From: Amycolatopsis lexingtonensis
GTDB lineage: Bacteria; Actinomycetota; Actinomycetes; Mycobacteriales; Pseudonocardiaceae
Direction: 5' to 3'
NCBI RefSeq assembly: GCF_014873755.1
Contig: NZ_JADBEG010000001.1
Coordinates: 374,501-438,500, forward strand
DNA: 64,000 bases
In this document: piece by piece, positions 25,407-33,525 of the stretch
Layout of the letters: each line of letters begins with the position of its first letter
Position numbering within the stretch: the first letter of the stretch is position 1
Notes under the pieces: model-generated
Told to the model about the DNA's origin: nothing
Seen by the model: the letters and a program-made list of their open reading frames with translations, nothing else
Databases searched by the model: none
Translations under genes and position numbers: made by a program

Positions 25407-26132
25407 CTAATGCGCGGTCGTGTGCGGGAGGAGGTCGCGGAGCGTATCGGAAGGCTCGAGTCCCAGTTCCTCGAGCAGCGTGCAACGGCACTGCTCGTAC
25501 TGGTGCTGCGCCGCCGCCCGGTTGCCCGCCGCGAGGTGCGCGTCGATGAGCACGCGGTGGGCGCTCTCCCGCAACGGCTCCGCGCGCACCGCCGCCAGCC
25601 CGGCCGCCACCGCTTCGCCGTGGCGGCCGGCCGTGGTGAGGCGCTTGGCCATGGCTTCCAAGGCGTAGAGCCGCAACTGGTGGTACTGCTCCTGCTCGAT
25701 CAGCACCCACTCGTTGTCCGACCACTCGGGCAGCAGGTCGGCCGACAGCTCGTCGCGGGTCTGGCGGGTCAGGATGTCGTCGCACAGGCACGTCTTGTCG
25801 AGCAGGCAGTGCGCGCGGGCGACGGCGTCGTGGATGTCGACGGTGATGTTGCCCGCCAGCGCCATTTCCTGCGTGGACGCGTCGATGACGCGGTGCCCGG
25901 TGCGGGACGCGCGCCACAGCGACGAGCGCAGGTTCGCGTTGGCGCGGGGCGTCGTCGCCTCCGGCCACAGCGTTCTCGCCACGTACGTCCTCGTCCGCGG
26001 ACGGTCCTGCAGCGCGAGGAAGGCGAGCAGCCGCTGCGCGCTGTAGGACAGCACGACGGGGTCGTCGCCCACCAGCAGCGTGAACCCCTTCAGCAGCCGC
26101 AGTGTCACGATCTGTGTTGCTTCAATGCGCAT
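25407..26132 (-). CDS. SARP/BTAD-type transcriptional regulator
   Basis: A 241-residue regulator. Residues ~8-95 form an OmpR-like winged helix with the SARP pattern (LRLLKGFTLLVGDDPVVL; SYSAQRLLAFLALQ; RTYVARTLWPEAT; ANANLRSSLWRASR). Residues ~100-235 are a bacterial transcriptional activation domain (HQLRLYALEAMAKRLTTAGRH; ESAHRVLIDAHLAAGN; CTLLEELGLEPSDTLRDLL). SARPs activate genes through 11-bp spaced direct heptamer repeats; such repeats occur ~90 bp upstream of this gene and, in degenerate form, before the eCIS operon. It is divergent from the eCIS genes and is the best candidate for their activator. Confidence 0.88.
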   Translation of the reverse strand: MRIEATQIVTLRLLKGFTLLVGDDPVVLSYSAQRLLAFLALQDRPRTRTYVARTLWPEATTPRANANLRSSLWRASRTGHRVIDASTQEMALAGNITVDIHDAVARAHCLLDKTCLCDDILTRQTRDELSADLLPEWSDNEWVLIEQEQYHQLRLYALEAMAKRLTTAGRHGEAVAAGLAAVRAEPLRESAHRVLIDAHLAAGNRAAAQHQYEQCRCTLLEELGLEPSDTLRDLLPHTTAH

Positions 26133-26168
26133 CGGCTCCCCAACCTACGCCCGCACCGATCGGATCGA

Positions 26169-26181
26169 CCCCACCGTGGGG
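26169..26181. promoter_or_regulatory. Palindrome in the SARP upstream region
   Basis: CCCCACCGTGGGG (6-bp arms, 1-bp centre) lies 37 bp upstream of the SARP ATG, between the gene and the SARP-type direct repeats. It could be an operator for another regulator or a short leader hairpin. Confidence 0.35.
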
Positions 26182-26220
26182 CAATTCGCGACCCGACTGT
26201 AAAACGTTACGGGGAATTAT

Positions 26221-26264
26221 CGTCGATGCGGCGTCAACGGGGCGTCACGAAAACGTCATCGGGC
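26221..26264. promoter_or_regulatory. SARP-type direct repeats, 4 x 11 bp
   Basis: Four consecutive 11-bp units start CGTCGAT, CGTCAAC, CGTCACG and CGTCATC, each followed by 4 bp. A heptamer plus a 4-bp spacer in direct repeat is the known SARP binding geometry. They lie 89-132 bp upstream of the SARP gene and overlap the 3' end of the small ORF at 26245. Probable autoregulatory site. Confidence 0.55.
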
Positions 26265-26451
26265 CTGCTCCGAGCTCGTCCAGCCAGCTCTGCACGGCCG
26301 CGTGCACCGCCGCCCGGGACGTCACCGCCACGGGTTTGGCCTCGTCGGTGCCGACCGTGGAGAGGATGCGGACCCGCAGGGCGCCGGGTTCGCCGCCTTC
26401 CAGCCACGCACGCAGGACCATGCTGCCGGACCGTTCCTCGGGGACCTCCAC
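26245..26451 (-). CDS. Small hypothetical protein (68 aa)
   Basis: The ORF encodes an alpha/beta peptide with VLRAWLEGGEPGALRVRILSTV, a variable loop and AAVHAAVQSWLDEL. It resembles a recurring small actinobacterial hypothetical protein, recognised from memory only. The start is GTG at 26451 or ATG at 26421; neither has a well-spaced Shine-Dalgarno. It lies between the SARP gene and the eCIS operon on the SARP strand, and its 3' end overlaps the SARP-type repeats. Function unknown; coding status is likely but not certain. Confidence 0.55.
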   Translation of the reverse strand: MEVPEERSGSMVLRAWLEGGEPGALRVRILSTVGTDEAKPVAVTSRAAVHAAVQSWLDELGAGPMTFS

Positions 26452-26473
26452 CGACGCAGGATGCGCGCAGCCC

Positions 26474-26515
26474 TGTCACCACGGCGTCGCCGCCGCGTGT
26501 GCGGGCACGTCAACG
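26474..26515. promoter_or_regulatory. Degenerate SARP-type repeats before the eCIS operon
   Basis: Heptamer-like units TGTCACC, CGTCGCC, CGTGTGC and CGTCAAC start at 26474, 26485, 26496 and 26508, i.e. spacings of 11, 11 and 12 bp. The last is identical to a unit in the repeats at 26221-26264. They lie 103-144 bp upstream of the first eCIS gene, a plausible activator position. Confidence 0.4.
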
Positions 26516-26617
26516 CCCGGACCGGGAACGCCGTCGTGACGCTCGCGCGACGCGCGGGTCGCGGCCCCGCCACGCCACCCCTGCGATGCTGCCGCGGCAG
26601 AACAGGGGAGGACTGGC

Positions 26618-27190
26618 ATGGGCGATTTCGGCGTTGTCGCCGACGTGTCGACGATCATCGTCGACCGGCTCACCGCGGCGTTGCGCGGACTCGATCCGAA
26701 CGACCCGCCGACGGCGATGCTGAGCGACCTCGAGGACCGGCCGAGCCGGGCCACGCTCACGGTCTTCCTGTACGAGATCGCCGAAGACCCCACCTCGCGC
26801 AACCGGCCGCCGGTGCGGTCGCTGCCGCCGGCCGCGCCGACCAGCCGCAAACCGCCGATGGCGCTGCTGCTGCGGTACCTGATCACGCCGTGGGGCGGCA
26901 GCCAGGCCACGCAGCACCAGATGATCGGCCGCGCGCTCCAGGTCTTCTACGACGACGCGATCTGGACCGGCGAGGAGCTGACCGGCAGCCTGGCCGGCAC
27001 CACGGAGGCGCTGCAGTTCACGCTGACGCCGCTGACGCTCGATCAGAAGTCGTGGATCTGGTACGCGATCCAGAAGCCCTACCGGCTGTCCCTCAACTAC
27101 GAGGTCCGGGTCGTCAACCTCGACTCGCTCGACGTTTCCGAGCTGCGGCTGGTCCGCAGCCGCACGATCAACGGGACACCGGTGCCATGA
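26618..27190 (+). CDS. eCIS tail-terminator-like protein (DUF4255 / Pvc16-Afp16 type)
   Basis: A 190-residue protein with the Pvc16 N-terminal pattern: DVSTIIVDRLTAALRGLDPN, ATLTVFLYEIAEDPTSRNR and a final STRAND-rich part (YRLSLNYEVRVVNLDS; ELRLVRSR). In Afp/PVC particles the homologue caps the sheath-tube at the distal end and sets the particle length. It opens the operon, whereas afp16 closes the Afp operon. ATG at 26618 follows GGGGAGGA. Its stop overlaps the next start (ATGA). Confidence 0.82.
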   Translation: MGDFGVVADVSTIIVDRLTAALRGLDPNDPPTAMLSDLEDRPSRATLTVFLYEIAEDPTSRNRPPVRSLPPAAPTSRKPPMALLLRYLITPWGGSQATQHQMIGRALQVFYDDAIWTGEELTGSLAGTTEALQFTLTPLTLDQKSWIWYAIQKPYRLSLNYEVRVVNLDSLDVSELRLVRSRTINGTPVP

Positions 27191-27906
27191 CCCGCTTCTA
27201 CCCCCTCGAAAGCTCCGTCCTGCACAGCCCGGCGTGGTTCGTGCCGTTCGACGAGTTCACCCAGCGCGCGCGGGCCGCCGACGTGAGCACCGAACTGGAG
27301 CGCTTCGACCCGGCCGACAACGTCTGGGTGCTCCAGGACACCCCGGCGATCCGCACCCCGAGCGCGGTGATCGCCTACCCGGAGCTCGGCCGGCGCCGGG
27401 GCCCGGGCGCGCAGCCGGAGCTGTTCCGCGTCCGGTTCAGCGCCATCGGGCTCGCGCCGCTGTACCCGGCGGACGGCGAGGCCTTCGACGCGAGCCTGGC
27501 CGGCGTCGAGTTCACCGCCTACCCGTACGACGACACCACCCCGCCCGCCACGGCCGGCGACCCGCGTGTGGTCCGGCTGCTGCCGGGCGTCGCGTACCCG
27601 TACGGGGCCGGCGTCCGCACGGTGTACGGCGTCGTCCGCGCAGCCGGGGTACCGGTGGCCAGCGCGCTGGTCGAGGCGCGGGGGATCACGAGCCGGGACG
27701 GCGCCCCGTGGCAGGAGCGGACGCTGACCAGTGCGGCCGGCGCGTTCCGGCTCGCGCTGCGGTGGGAAGGCGAGCCCGTCACCGGGCTGCCGGAGCAGGT
27801 CTTCCACCTGACGGCCACCGAACGGCCGGGACGGACCGGCGCGCTGGACGTCCGGCTGCCCTCCGGCCGCAACACCAGGCACGTCATCGAGATCGTCGAG
27901 CAGTAG
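27187..27906 (+). CDS. eCIS-associated protein with carboxypeptidase-regulatory-like domain
   Basis: A 239-residue protein. The N-terminal ~140 residues are unassigned (SVLHSPAWFVPFDEFTQRAR; RRLVRFRFSAIG-like strands). The C-terminal part (~145-235) is an Ig/CarboxypepD-reg-like beta domain (VYGVVRAAGVPVASALVEAR; LTSAAGAFRLALRW). The translationally coupled position between the Pvc16-like protein and the sheath suggests a structural or decoration role. I do not recognise an Afp counterpart. No signal peptide. Confidence 0.62.
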   Translation: MTRFYPLESSVLHSPAWFVPFDEFTQRARAADVSTELERFDPADNVWVLQDTPAIRTPSAVIAYPELGRRRGPGAQPELFRVRFSAIGLAPLYPADGEAFDASLAGVEFTAYPYDDTTPPATAGDPRVVRLLPGVAYPYGAGVRTVYGVVRAAGVPVASALVEARGITSRDGAPWQERTLTSAAGAFRLALRWEGEPVTGLPEQVFHLTATERPGRTGALDVRLPSGRNTRHVIEIVEQ

Positions 27907-27921
27907 AGAAGGAGCTGAACC

Positions 27922-30186
27922 ATGCCCGAGTACCTGAGCCCCGGCGTCTACGTCGAGGAGGTCGACGCGGGGCCGCGGCCGATCGCGGGGGTGAGCACCA
28001 GCACGGCGGGCATGGTCGGGGTCACCCAGCGCGGCCCGACCGACGGGAAGCCCAAGCTGGTGACGAACTTCCTGGAGTTCCAGACGACCTTCGGCGGGTT
28101 CCTGCCCGAGCCGGACCCGTCGCTCCGGGACGCCTGGGCCGAAAACCCGACCGAGGGCGGCCGCTGGTGGCTGTTCCCGCTGGCGGTCAAGGGGTTCTTC
28201 GACAACGGCGGCCAGCGCCTCTACGTCAAGCGGGTCGCCAGCGCCACCGCGCAGGCCGCGTCCGGCACGTTCGGCACCGGCCTGGTCAGCGCGATCACCC
28301 GGGACGCCGCGGCCGGGTCGAAGGTGCTGGAGCTGGCCCACCTGGTCGGGTTCACCGGAACCGACGAGGTCAAGGTCTTCCGCGGCAGCGACGACGTCGA
28401 GATCGGCCCGGTGACGATCACCGGGTACGACGCCGGCAAGGGGCGGGTCACGCTCGGCACCGGGCTGGCGGCGGAGGTCAAGGCGGCCCGCGGCGACTAC
28501 GTGCTGAAGGCTCCCCGGGCGACCACGCCGAGCCTGCGGTTCGCCGCCTCGAGCCCCGGTTCCTGGGGGAAGGCCGTCCAGGTGCGGATCTCGCCGTCGG
28601 TGAGCGCGTCGCTGCCGGTGCTGCCCGAGCCGAACGAGGGACCGCTGTTCATCACCGCGCTCGCCGCCGACGCGGACCGCGACACCGGGTCGATCCAGGT
28701 GAACGCGGTGCCCGGGCTCGACCCCGACGACCTGCCCGACGACGTCTGGATCCTGATCAACAACCGGCGTTTCAAGGTCACCGTGGCGCAGCCGGAAGCG
28801 GGCAAGGTGACGCTCACCTTCCCCGACGGCACCACGCACGCGGCGTGGAAGAACGGCCTCACCGTGCGCCGGGTGCGCCGGGCCAACGCCGCCGCCGGCC
28901 CGAAGCTGCGGATCAGCGGCTCGAGCCGGCTGTACGAGGGCGCGGTGACCCAGCTCGACACCGGCGACCAGCTGAGCACCCTGAACGTCGTGGCGATCGA
29001 GCCGGACGACGTCGTCACGTTCGGCGCCGACACCCCCGAGCTGGTCTTCGAGACCGCCCGGCTGCTGCTGGTCGAGTCCACAGTGGACACCCGGTTCTCG
29101 GACCCCGGCGGCGGCTCGGTGACCGAGACGTTCCGCAACCTCCGCCTGACCGGCACGGAGCCCGGCACCGTGACGGGCACGCTGGCGACCCAGTCGCGGC
29201 TGGTGCGGGCGACCGCGCTGGACCTGAGCACCGATCCCGCCGAGTTCCCCACGCCCGCCACCGGTTCGTGGCTCAGCCTCGCCGACGACGGCGACGACGC
29301 GTTCGGCGGCCTCGACGTCGGGGACTTCGTCGGCACGGACGGCGGGAGCGGCAAGCGCACCGGCATCGTGGCGCTGGAGGACATCGACGAGATCGCGATC
29401 TGCGCGGTGCCCGGCATGTGGGCGGGTACGGTCGAATCGGCGCTGGTGACCCACTGCGAACAGCTCAAGGACCGGTTCGCCGTCCTCGATCCGCGCGACG
29501 GCCTCGACATCGAGGGCATCCAGGAGTTCCGGGAACCGTTCGACACCAAGTACGCCGCGCTGTACTACCCGTGGCTCGTCGTCAACGACCCCTCGACCAA
29601 CCAGTTCGTCGAGGTGCCGCCGTCGGGGCACATCATCGGGATCTACGCCCGCACCGACGTCGAGCGGGGGGTGCACAAGGCGCCGGCCAACGCCGTCGTC
29701 CGCGGCATCCGGCTGACCGACGGCATCGCCCAGGACGTCACCAAGCGGCACCAGGACCTGCTGAACCCCCGTGGCATCAACGCGCTGCGGTTCTTCCCCG
29801 GCCTCGGCCAGCGGGTGTGGGGCGCGCGCACGCTGTCCTCGGACACCTCCTGGAAGTACGTCAACGTGCGCCGGCTCTTCCTGTTCCTCGAGGAGTCGAT
29901 CGACGAGGGCACGCAGTGGGTCGTGTTCGAACCGAACGACGAATCCCTGTGGGCGCTGGTGCGGCAGACGGTCGCGAACTTCCTCACCACCGTCTGGCGC
30001 AGCGGGGCGCTCGCCGGCACCACCGCGGACGAGGCGTTCTTCGTCCACTGCGACCGCTCCACGATGACCGACGACGACATCGCCAACGGCCGGCTCATCT
30101 GCGTGATCGGGGTGGCGCCCGTGTTCCCGGCGGAGTTCGTGATCTTCCGGATCCAGCAGAAGACCCGCGAGCCCCAGCTCGTCTGA
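27922..30186 (+). CDS. Contractile sheath protein 1
   Basis: A 754-residue phage-tail-sheath-type protein. Its N-terminus MPEYLSPGVYVEEVDAGPRP is the diagnostic sheath start. The conserved C-terminal region contains RRLFLFLEESIDEGTQWVVFEPND and FLTTVWRSGALAGTTADEAFFV, where sheath subunits interlock. The middle (~residues 120-400) is enlarged relative to typical ~380-500-aa sheaths and probably makes an extra surface domain. It is the first of two sheath genes. A SD (GAAGGAG) precedes the ATG. A GTCCACNGTGGAC palindrome lies inside at 29076. Confidence 0.93.
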   Translation: MPEYLSPGVYVEEVDAGPRPIAGVSTSTAGMVGVTQRGPTDGKPKLVTNFLEFQTTFGGFLPEPDPSLRDAWAENPTEGGRWWLFPLAVKGFFDNGGQRLYVKRVASATAQAASGTFGTGLVSAITRDAAAGSKVLELAHLVGFTGTDEVKVFRGSDDVEIGPVTITGYDAGKGRVTLGTGLAAEVKAARGDYVLKAPRATTPSLRFAASSPGSWGKAVQVRISPSVSASLPVLPEPNEGPLFITALAADADRDTGSIQVNAVPGLDPDDLPDDVWILINNRRFKVTVAQPEAGKVTLTFPDGTTHAAWKNGLTVRRVRRANAAAGPKLRISGSSRLYEGAVTQLDTGDQLSTLNVVAIEPDDVVTFGADTPELVFETARLLLVESTVDTRFSDPGGGSVTETFRNLRLTGTEPGTVTGTLATQSRLVRATALDLSTDPAEFPTPATGSWLSLADDGDDAFGGLDVGDFVGTDGGSGKRTGIVALEDIDEIAICAVPGMWAGTVESALVTHCEQLKDRFAVLDPRDGLDIEGIQEFREPFDTKYAALYYPWLVVNDPSTNQFVEVPPSGHIIGIYARTDVERGVHKAPANAVVRGIRLTDGIAQDVTKRHQDLLNPRGINALRFFPGLGQRVWGARTLSSDTSWKYVNVRRLFLFLEESIDEGTQWVVFEPNDESLWALVRQTVANFLTTVWRSGALAGTTADEAFFVHCDRSTMTDDDIANGRLICVIGVAPVFPAEFVIFRIQQKTREPQLV
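29076..29088. repeat. GTCCACNGTGGAC palindrome
   Basis: Exact copy (centre A) inside sheath gene 1, encoding Ser-Thr-Val-Asp. Part of the dispersed motif. Confidence 0.55.
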
Positions 30187-30205
30187 CCACTGAAAGGCAA
30201 CGGAC

Positions 30206-30664
30206 ATGCCACCTGTGACGCGCGACGATCCGTACGCCGCGTATAACTTCCTGGTCATCGTGACCAACGTCAGCGACGACGGCGTCGCGGTGAGCGGGTC
30301 GTTCACCGAAGCCAGCGGGCTCGACGTGGAGCTGCCGGTGATCGAGTACCGCACCGGCAGCGAGGACATCACGGTCCGCAAGCTCGTGGGCCTCAAGAAG
30401 TTCCCGAGCGCGCTGACGTTCAAGCGCGGGGTCACCGGCCACGTCGGGTTCTGGAACTGGGTGAAGGAGGCGCTCGACGGCCGGGTGCGGCGCACGTCCG
30501 GCTCGATCGTGATGCTCGACGAGAACCGCCAGGAAGTCATGCGCTGGAACTTCAACCGGGGCTGGCCGACGAAGTACACCGGGCCGTCGTTCAACGCGAC
30601 CAAGAACGAGATCGCCATGGAGACGCTCGTGCTGGCCGTCGAGGAATTCGTGATCGACGCGTGA
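30206..30664 (+). CDS. Inner tube protein 1
   Basis: A 152-residue protein of the T4 gp19 / Hcp-like tube family: YAAYNFLVIVTNV, FTEASGLDVELPVIEYRTG, LTFKRGVTGHVGFWNWVKEAL and a closing strand ending EEFVIDA. Hexamers stack to form the needle that the sheath drives into the target membrane. It lies directly after sheath 1; GAAAGG precedes the ATG. Confidence 0.93.
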   Translation: MPPVTRDDPYAAYNFLVIVTNVSDDGVAVSGSFTEASGLDVELPVIEYRTGSEDITVRKLVGLKKFPSALTFKRGVTGHVGFWNWVKEALDGRVRRTSGSIVMLDENRQEVMRWNFNRGWPTKYTGPSFNATKNEIAMETLVLAVEEFVIDA

Positions 30665-30674
30665 GCGGGCAGAG

Positions 30675-32156
30675 ATGACCAGCGCGGCGCTTCCCGGCGT
30701 TTCCCTGACCTTCGAGCGAGCGGCCTCCGACGACGAGCCGCTGCGCACGGACGTGGCCGTGTTCCTCGGCCGCACCCGGCGCGGCCCGGTCGGCGTGCCC
30801 GTGCGCGTCGAGAGCTGGAACGACGTCGTGGGCGCGTTCGGCCCGCCCGACGGCACGTCGGCGACGCCGTACGCGCTGCGCGGGTTCTTCGAAAACCAGG
30901 GCCGGACGGCGTGGGTGCTGCGGGTGTCCGGGCCCGCCGCACCCGCCAGCGCGCCGTGGACGGACGACTTCCTCGTGGTGGCCGCGAGTCCCGGCGCGTG
31001 GGCGAACGGCGGCCGGGTCGCCGTGCGGTACCGGGCGAGCAGCGTCGCGGGCCCGCCGACGGTGACCGTGCGGGTGCTCGTGCCCGGCGAGCCGCCGGAA
31101 ACCTTCGCGGGCATGGCGCCCGGCGAAGTCGGCGACCGGCTCGCCGCGTCGCGGCTGATCCGGGTGGTGGCACTGCACCCGGACCGGCCGGGGAGCCCGA
31201 TCCCGCCGGGCGCGCCGATCTCGCTGGCGTGGGACCTCACGCTCACCGGCGGCACGGACAGCCCGCCGGGGCGCAACGACTACTCCGACGCGGTGGCGGC
31301 GCAGGCCGACCTGCCGGAGCCGGCGCTGGTGGCCCTCCCGGACCTCGGCGCCGACCTCACCGGCGCCGACCACACGAACCTGGTGCTGGAACTGCTCGGG
31401 GTCGTGGCACCGCTGCTGGACCGGCTGGTGCTGCTGGACGTGCCGCCGGAACTGTCCACGGTGGACGAAGTGGCCGGCTGGGCCGGCACGCTGGCCGGGT
31501 TCGGCGACGACGTGCTGCTCGCCGCGGCGGCGGTGTACCACCCGCCGCTGCGGGCGCCCGCGCTCGTGGGCACCGGGCTGCGGACCGTGCCGGCGTCCGG
31601 GCACGTGGCCGGGCTGGTGGCCCGGCTCGACGCCGAGCGGGGCGCCGCCCACACCCCGGCCAACGCCACGCTGCTGGACGCGGTCGACCTCGAGGTGGAA
31701 TACCCGGAAGCGCAGCAGGTCCGGTTGTTCGACGCGGGCATCGACCTGGTGCGGTGCCTGCGGGGCCGCGGGCTCGTGGTGTGGGGCGGGCGGACGCTGT
31801 CGCAAGACCCGCGCCGGGTGTACGTCGCCCACCGCCGGCTGCTGCACCTGCTGGTGCGGGCCATCCGGCGGGCCGCCGCGCCGCTGGTGTTCGAGGTGAA
31901 CTCGGCGGAGCTGCGGCTGTCGCTGGTCCGCGCGATCACGTCGGTGCTGCTGGAGGCGTTCCGCACCGGCGCGCTCGCCGGCTCCCGGCCGGACGAGGCC
32001 TTCCGCGTCGTGTGCGACGAAACCAACAACCCGCCCGAGCAGGACCCCGGGCAGGTCGTGTGCGAGGTCGAAGTCGCGCCGGCCGTGCCGATGGAGTTCA
32101 TCGCGCTGCGGCTCGTGCTGGGCCAGGACCGCGGTCTGGAGGTGATCGAGCAGTGA
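30675..32156 (+). CDS. Contractile sheath protein 2
   Basis: A 493-residue sheath homologue. The N-terminal part has LPGVSLTFERAASDDEPLRTD and VAVFLGRTRRGPVGVPVRVES. The C-terminal part keeps RRLLHLLVRAIRRAAAPLVFEVNS and LEAFRTGALAGSRPDEAFRVV, parallel to the same region of sheath 1. It lacks most of the inserted middle domain. Two sheath types per particle are usual in Afp/PVC systems, the minor form being near the baseplate. A palindrome GTCCACNGTGGAC lies at 31454. Confidence 0.9.
   Translation: MTSAALPGVSLTFERAASDDEPLRTDVAVFLGRTRRGPVGVPVRVESWNDVVGAFGPPDGTSATPYALRGFFENQGRTAWVLRVSGPAAPASAPWTDDFLVVAASPGAWANGGRVAVRYRASSVAGPPTVTVRVLVPGEPPETFAGMAPGEVGDRLAASRLIRVVALHPDRPGSPIPPGAPISLAWDLTLTGGTDSPPGRNDYSDAVAAQADLPEPALVALPDLGADLTGADHTNLVLELLGVVAPLLDRLVLLDVPPELSTVDEVAGWAGTLAGFGDDVLLAAAAVYHPPLRAPALVGTGLRTVPASGHVAGLVARLDAERGAAHTPANATLLDAVDLEVEYPEAQQVRLFDAGIDLVRCLRGRGLVVWGGRTLSQDPRRVYVAHRRLLHLLVRAIRRAAAPLVFEVNSAELRLSLVRAITSVLLEAFRTGALAGSRPDEAFRVVCDETNNPPEQDPGQVVCEVEVAPAVPMEFIALRLVLGQDRGLEVIEQ
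31454..31466. repeat. GTCCACNGTGGAC palindrome
   Basis: Exact-arm copy (centre G) inside sheath gene 2, encoding Ser-Thr-Val-Asp. Part of the dispersed motif. Confidence 0.5.
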
Positions 32157-32653
32157 CGACACCGGTGGAGCAGCTGCTCGCGCTCAACGAGCCGCTGCCC
32201 AAGTTCCGCTTCCTCGTCACGCTGTCGGCGGCGGACGTCTACCTGCCGCCGGCGCAGGCCCTGCTGCTGCAGGTGGTGGCGTCCGGGGCCTTCCAGGAGG
32301 TCACCGGGCTGGGCGCGCAGCTGGAGGTGGTCAACTACCCCGAAGGCGGGCGCAACGACGCGGTGCACAAGCTGCCGCTGCGCCACTCGTGGAACCCGAT
32401 CACGCTCAAGCGCGGTGTGGTCCGCGACCGCCTGCTGTGGTCCTGGTACGAAACCGGCCTGCACGACTCGCTGGGGGCCCGCCGCGACGGCGCCCTGATC
32501 ATGCTCGACGAGGCGGGGCTGCCCGCGAAGTCGTGGCTCTTCCACGGCGGCCTGGCCGCCAAGTGGACCGGCCCGGACCTGCACGCCGAGCAGAACGCGG
32601 TCGCGATCGAGTCCTTGGAAATCGCCCACGAGGGCCTGACGGCCGTCCTCTAG
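32153..32653 (+). CDS. Tube initiator/inner tube protein 2
   Basis: A 166-residue tube-family protein: LPKFRFLVTLSAADVY, FQEVTGLGAQLEVVNYPEGG and ITLKRGVVRDRLLWSWYETGL, closing with SLEIAHEGLTAVL. It is the counterpart of Afp5/Pvc5, which joins the tube to the spike complex. The GTG at 32153 overlaps the stop of sheath 2 (GTGA). Confidence 0.9.
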   Translation: MTTPVEQLLALNEPLPKFRFLVTLSAADVYLPPAQALLLQVVASGAFQEVTGLGAQLEVVNYPEGGRNDAVHKLPLRHSWNPITLKRGVVRDRLLWSWYETGLHDSLGARRDGALIMLDEAGLPAKSWLFHGGLAAKWTGPDLHAEQNAVAIESLEIAHEGLTAVL

Positions 32654-32664
32654 GAGAAGAAACC

Positions 32665-32853
32665 GTGCCCAGGAACGTGACTTTCCACAACGTCGAGGTG
32701 CACTTCGCGGTGGACGGCGACGACTCCGCCGTGTTCACCAAGCTGTTCACCAAGCACATCCAGGCGTGGGCACGGCGGTACGAAGAAGAGTGCGCCCGGG
32801 CCGAACGCAGCGGGAACGACCGCAGGATCGGGGATTCGGGGGGCCGCCGGTGA
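32665..32853 (+). CDS. Small protein at the Afp6 position (62 aa)
   Basis: GTG start at 32665 after TAGGAGAAG. Sequence: VTFHNVEVHFAVDGDDSAVF, then KHIQAWARRYEEECARAERS, a short strand-rich head and an amphipathic helix with a basic tail. Afp/PVC operons carry a similarly short gene between tube 2 and the LysM protein, so position suggests an Afp6 equivalent. I cannot confirm homology from sequence alone. Its stop overlaps the next start (GTGA). Confidence 0.65.
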   Translation: MPRNVTFHNVEVHFAVDGDDSAVFTKLFTKHIQAWARRYEEECARAERSGNDRRIGDSGGRR

Positions 32854-33512
32854 TCACCACACCGTTCTCGTCGGTGAGCCAGGGTGCCGACGCGCACCTG
32901 GAGATCGAGCGGCCGCCGAACCGGACGCCGCAGGTGATCCCGCTGCGGTTCAACCCGACCGAGTACAAGCTGAGCAAGAGCAACACGTTCGCCGAGATCA
33001 CCATCCCCGGGCTGGAGACGCCGCCGATCCAGTTCATCCGCGGCGGCACCGAAACGCTGACGCTGCAGGCGCTGGTCGACACCTCCGACACGCTCAACGA
33101 CGTCCGGACGTCCTATGTGGACGCCGTGCGCGACCTGATGCGGATCGACGGCACCGAGCACGCGCCGCCGATCGTCCGGTTCCACTGGAACGGGCCGGTG
33201 TTCAAGGGCGTGCTGGAGAAGCTGGACGTGAACTACGTGCTGTTCGCCAAGAACGGCGTCCCGCTGCGGGCCCAGCTGGACATCACGCTCAAGGAGTACC
33301 GCCTGGCGAAGGACCAGGCCGTGGACCCGCCGCGGTCCTCGCCCACGGTGGAGAAGAGCTACGTCGTGCGCCGCGGCGACACCTGGGACCGCATCTCCGC
33401 CGCTGTGTACCGGCGGCCGGACGCGTGGCGGGAACTGGCGCGCGCCAACGGCATCTCCGATCCACGCGACCTGCGGCCGGGGCTGGTGCTGACCGTGCCC
33501 CGGCTGCCGTGA
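32850..33512 (+). CDS. LysM-containing tube-cap/baseplate hub protein (Afp7-like)
   Basis: A 220-residue protein. Residues ~20-150 are the CIS tube-adaptor fold (PQVIPLRFNPTEYKLSKSN; IQFIRGGTETLTLQALVDT). The C-terminal LysM domain is at ~165-220 (SYVVRRGDTWDRISAAVYRR; REL ARANGISDPRDLRPGLVLTVP). In T4 terms it is like gp53/gp54-type adaptors. The upstream gene overlaps it by 4 bp. The LysM may help clamp the baseplate rather than bind peptidoglycan. Confidence 0.87.
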   Translation: MITTPFSSVSQGADAHLEIERPPNRTPQVIPLRFNPTEYKLSKSNTFAEITIPGLETPPIQFIRGGTETLTLQALVDTSDTLNDVRTSYVDAVRDLMRIDGTEHAPPIVRFHWNGPVFKGVLEKLDVNYVLFAKNGVPLRAQLDITLKEYRLAKDQAVDPPRSSPTVEKSYVVRRGDTWDRISAAVYRRPDAWRELARANGISDPRDLRPGLVLTVPRLP

Positions 33513-33525
33513 GAGGGGGCCGCCG

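Noticed and set aside
27097..31173. Very long minus-strand ORF (1358 codons) opposite the sheath/tube genes
   Set aside because: An artefact of high GC and codon bias: low-complexity Arg/Gly/Pro/Val-rich product antisense to conserved sheath and tube genes, no ribosome site.
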